From Fonsecaea monophora (lineage: Eukaryota; Ascomycota; Eurotiomycetes; Chaetothyriales; Herpotrichiellaceae), in contig NW_019174143.1 in assembly GCF_001642475.1 (NCBI RefSeq), positions 1 to 16,665 on the forward strand: a DNA stretch of 16,665 bases. The letters run 5' to 3'. Within the stretch, counting starts at the first letter, position 1, and each line of letters opens with the position of its first letter. Below are positions 15,554 through 16,665 of the stretch, piece after piece. The notes below the pieces were generated by a model. The model made no database searches. It had not been told where the DNA came from and was given only the letters and a program-made list of their open reading frames with translations. Position numbers and translations under genes: made by a program.

Positions 15554-16568
15554 TTAGAGTCTGCTCTCTCGTCCCTTTGCTTGGTCATTCTCTTCGCCCT
15601 GGAGCTCAAAGTACCATTTGACGCCCAGCATATTCGTCCATCCGTTTCCGCAAAGACCCTCGTCGCTCACCACTCTCAACATCTTGTCGAGCCTCTCCTT
15701 GCCCTGGACTGCAATAGTGATGCTCTCCAGCCCCTCGGGCGACCCCTCCACTCCTGGCACGAAACTTAGGCGGGCGTTTGTGAAGACCAGCTCACTCCCT
15801 CGTCTCTCCACCCCAAAATAGTCCTGCCATTGCTGAGCGGCGGCGTGGACGTCGGTTTGGCCGGGCGCCAAGCGGAGAACTGCCCTGACCAGCTTCAGGT
15901 GTGCGCGACGCCTCATCCCGGCCGAGTACCTTGGGTAATCCGATCCGCAGGCGTGCCATGGACTAAAGGGGCTCTCCAGTGGGGTTGAGTTCGTGGCCGA
16001 CGGGGTATGGGAATCCAATTCCGGCATCATTCCCCCTTTTTGCCGTGTTCAGTCTGATCAGCGTCTCATCGCACGTCTCGAACAGCGGAAACCCCCACGA
16101 AGCACACTTACCGGCAATCCCCTTTGGATGATACTGGATACACTCGACATCTCCGTGCGAGTGGTGGAAGATGACCCTGGCCAGGTTCCTCGACTCGATG
16201 TATTTCCGCCTCGACGCGGCGTCCAATGTCTGCATGATGATCATGTACCCACCGTCGCCGCGTTTCTCGAGCAGTTTCCCCACCGTCGTATTGGGTTTGA
16301 ACGGAGAGCACACTTCAATCAGGTCACCTCCAATGGCCACTGAGAGTTTACGAGAGTAAGATCAGCCAGAATCGAAGCATTTGAGAAGAGGCCCGCACAA
16401 CGGGAAACCATCCCCTACCCCAAAGAACTGGAGCATTTTTGTACCTAGAAAGTTCTTCAGACCCCATTGAGCCACCTGCGGATCCACGAATACGACTTCC
16501 GTGTCGAGAACCCTGGTCTTTTGGTTGTCGTACAAGGTGTGTGAGTGAGCTGGCATTGACATTGACAT
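15554..16568 (-). CDS. Glyoxalase-like (VOC superfamily) protein, 5' end probably incomplete
   Basis: Exons in order: (16568)-16445, 16339-16112, 16035-15554. Intron 16340-16444 (105 nt) starts GTACAA and ends CTCAG; intron 16036-16111 (76 nt) starts with a perfect GTAAGT and ends AAAAG. Splicing gives the continuous text QWGLKNFLVAIGGDLIEV, then QYHPKGIAGGMMPELDSHTP, which matches the fungal glyoxalase-like family. Further family marks are GDGGYMIIMQT, PWHACGSDYPRY, LRLAPGQTDVHAAAQQWQDYF, FVPGVEGSPEGLESI and LCGNGWTNMLGVKWYFEL. From the ATG at 16568 it is 277 residues. The first beta-alpha unit of a VOC module seems missing before VLDTEVVFVDPQ. An acceptor-like CCAG ends at 16513, so the true first exon may lie beyond the right edge. 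Substrate is unknown; such proteins bind a metal and act on small molecules. Confidence 0.85.
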
Positions 16569-16660
16569 CGAGAGGAGCGGCCGGTTGGGGAGGGGGAGGG
16601 GGAAGGAGGAGTAGAGGAGGGGGAGGAGGGTGTTGTGTTTGGAGTGGGTGTGTTGTGGGT
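16569..16660. other. Strand-biased purine/pyrimidine tract
   Basis: The plus strand is almost all G and A (GGGGAGGGGGA-type words), so the minus strand is CT-rich. It could be the 5' UTR or core promoter of the VOC gene, where CT-rich leaders are common in fungi, or the polypyrimidine part of an intron running off the window. Confidence 0.6.
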
Positions 16661-16665
16661 AAAGA

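Overview
The window looks like nuclear DNA of a filamentous ascomycete (Pezizomycotina). It has widely spaced single genes on both strands and short introns (54-105 nt) with GT-AG ends. It encodes fungal-style nuclear proteins: a Rad4/XPC protein, a Bfr2/AATF protein and fungus-specific hypothetical proteins. I cannot name the species. There are no operons, viral genes or intact transposons.

Layout. 1-886: non-coding, rich in simple repeats (poly-T, a 7-mer array, an 8-mer array, a TCGG array). 887-4099 (-): RAD4/XPC nucleotide excision repair protein. 4100-4861: a divergent intergenic region holding a Pol III gene on the minus strand, a tRNA-Pro(UGG) at 4474-4623. 4862-6626 (+): BFR2/AATF ribosome-biogenesis factor with one intron. 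7028-9637 (-): an 869-residue, disordered, SQ/TQ-rich, probably nuclear protein, with a dense palindrome and MluI-box cluster upstream (9763-9813). 9814-10796: no supported gene. 11017-11295 (+): a 92-residue Ser/Gly-rich small protein with a TATA promoter. 11933-12517 (-): a secreted, Kex2-processed, cell-wall-like protein with a TATA promoter. 12704-14014: no supported gene. 14015-15158 (-): a fungal PD-(D/E)XK/Uma2-like protein with introns. 15554-16568 (-): a glyoxalase-like (VOC) protein with introns, whose 5' end probably continues past the right edge.

The most striking observation is the tRNA-Pro gene. Two pieces must be removed to give a perfect 72-nt cloverleaf. One is a 17-nt intron at the usual eukaryotic place, after position 37. 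The other is a 61-nt insert inside the T arm, between positions 53 and 54. That insert begins GTACGT, contains ACTAAC and ends CAG, so it looks like a spliceosomal (U2-type) intron. The intron's last G also restores the first base of the internal B box, so Pol III recognition should survive the interruption. If real, the transcript would need both the tRNA splicing endonuclease and the spliceosome.

Functionally, the left half holds housekeeping nuclear genes (DNA repair, a tRNA, ribosome biogenesis, a possible checkpoint-kinase substrate). The right half holds lineage-specific genes (small Ser/Gly protein, secreted wall-like protein, nuclease-fold protein, VOC protein). No shared pathway links them.
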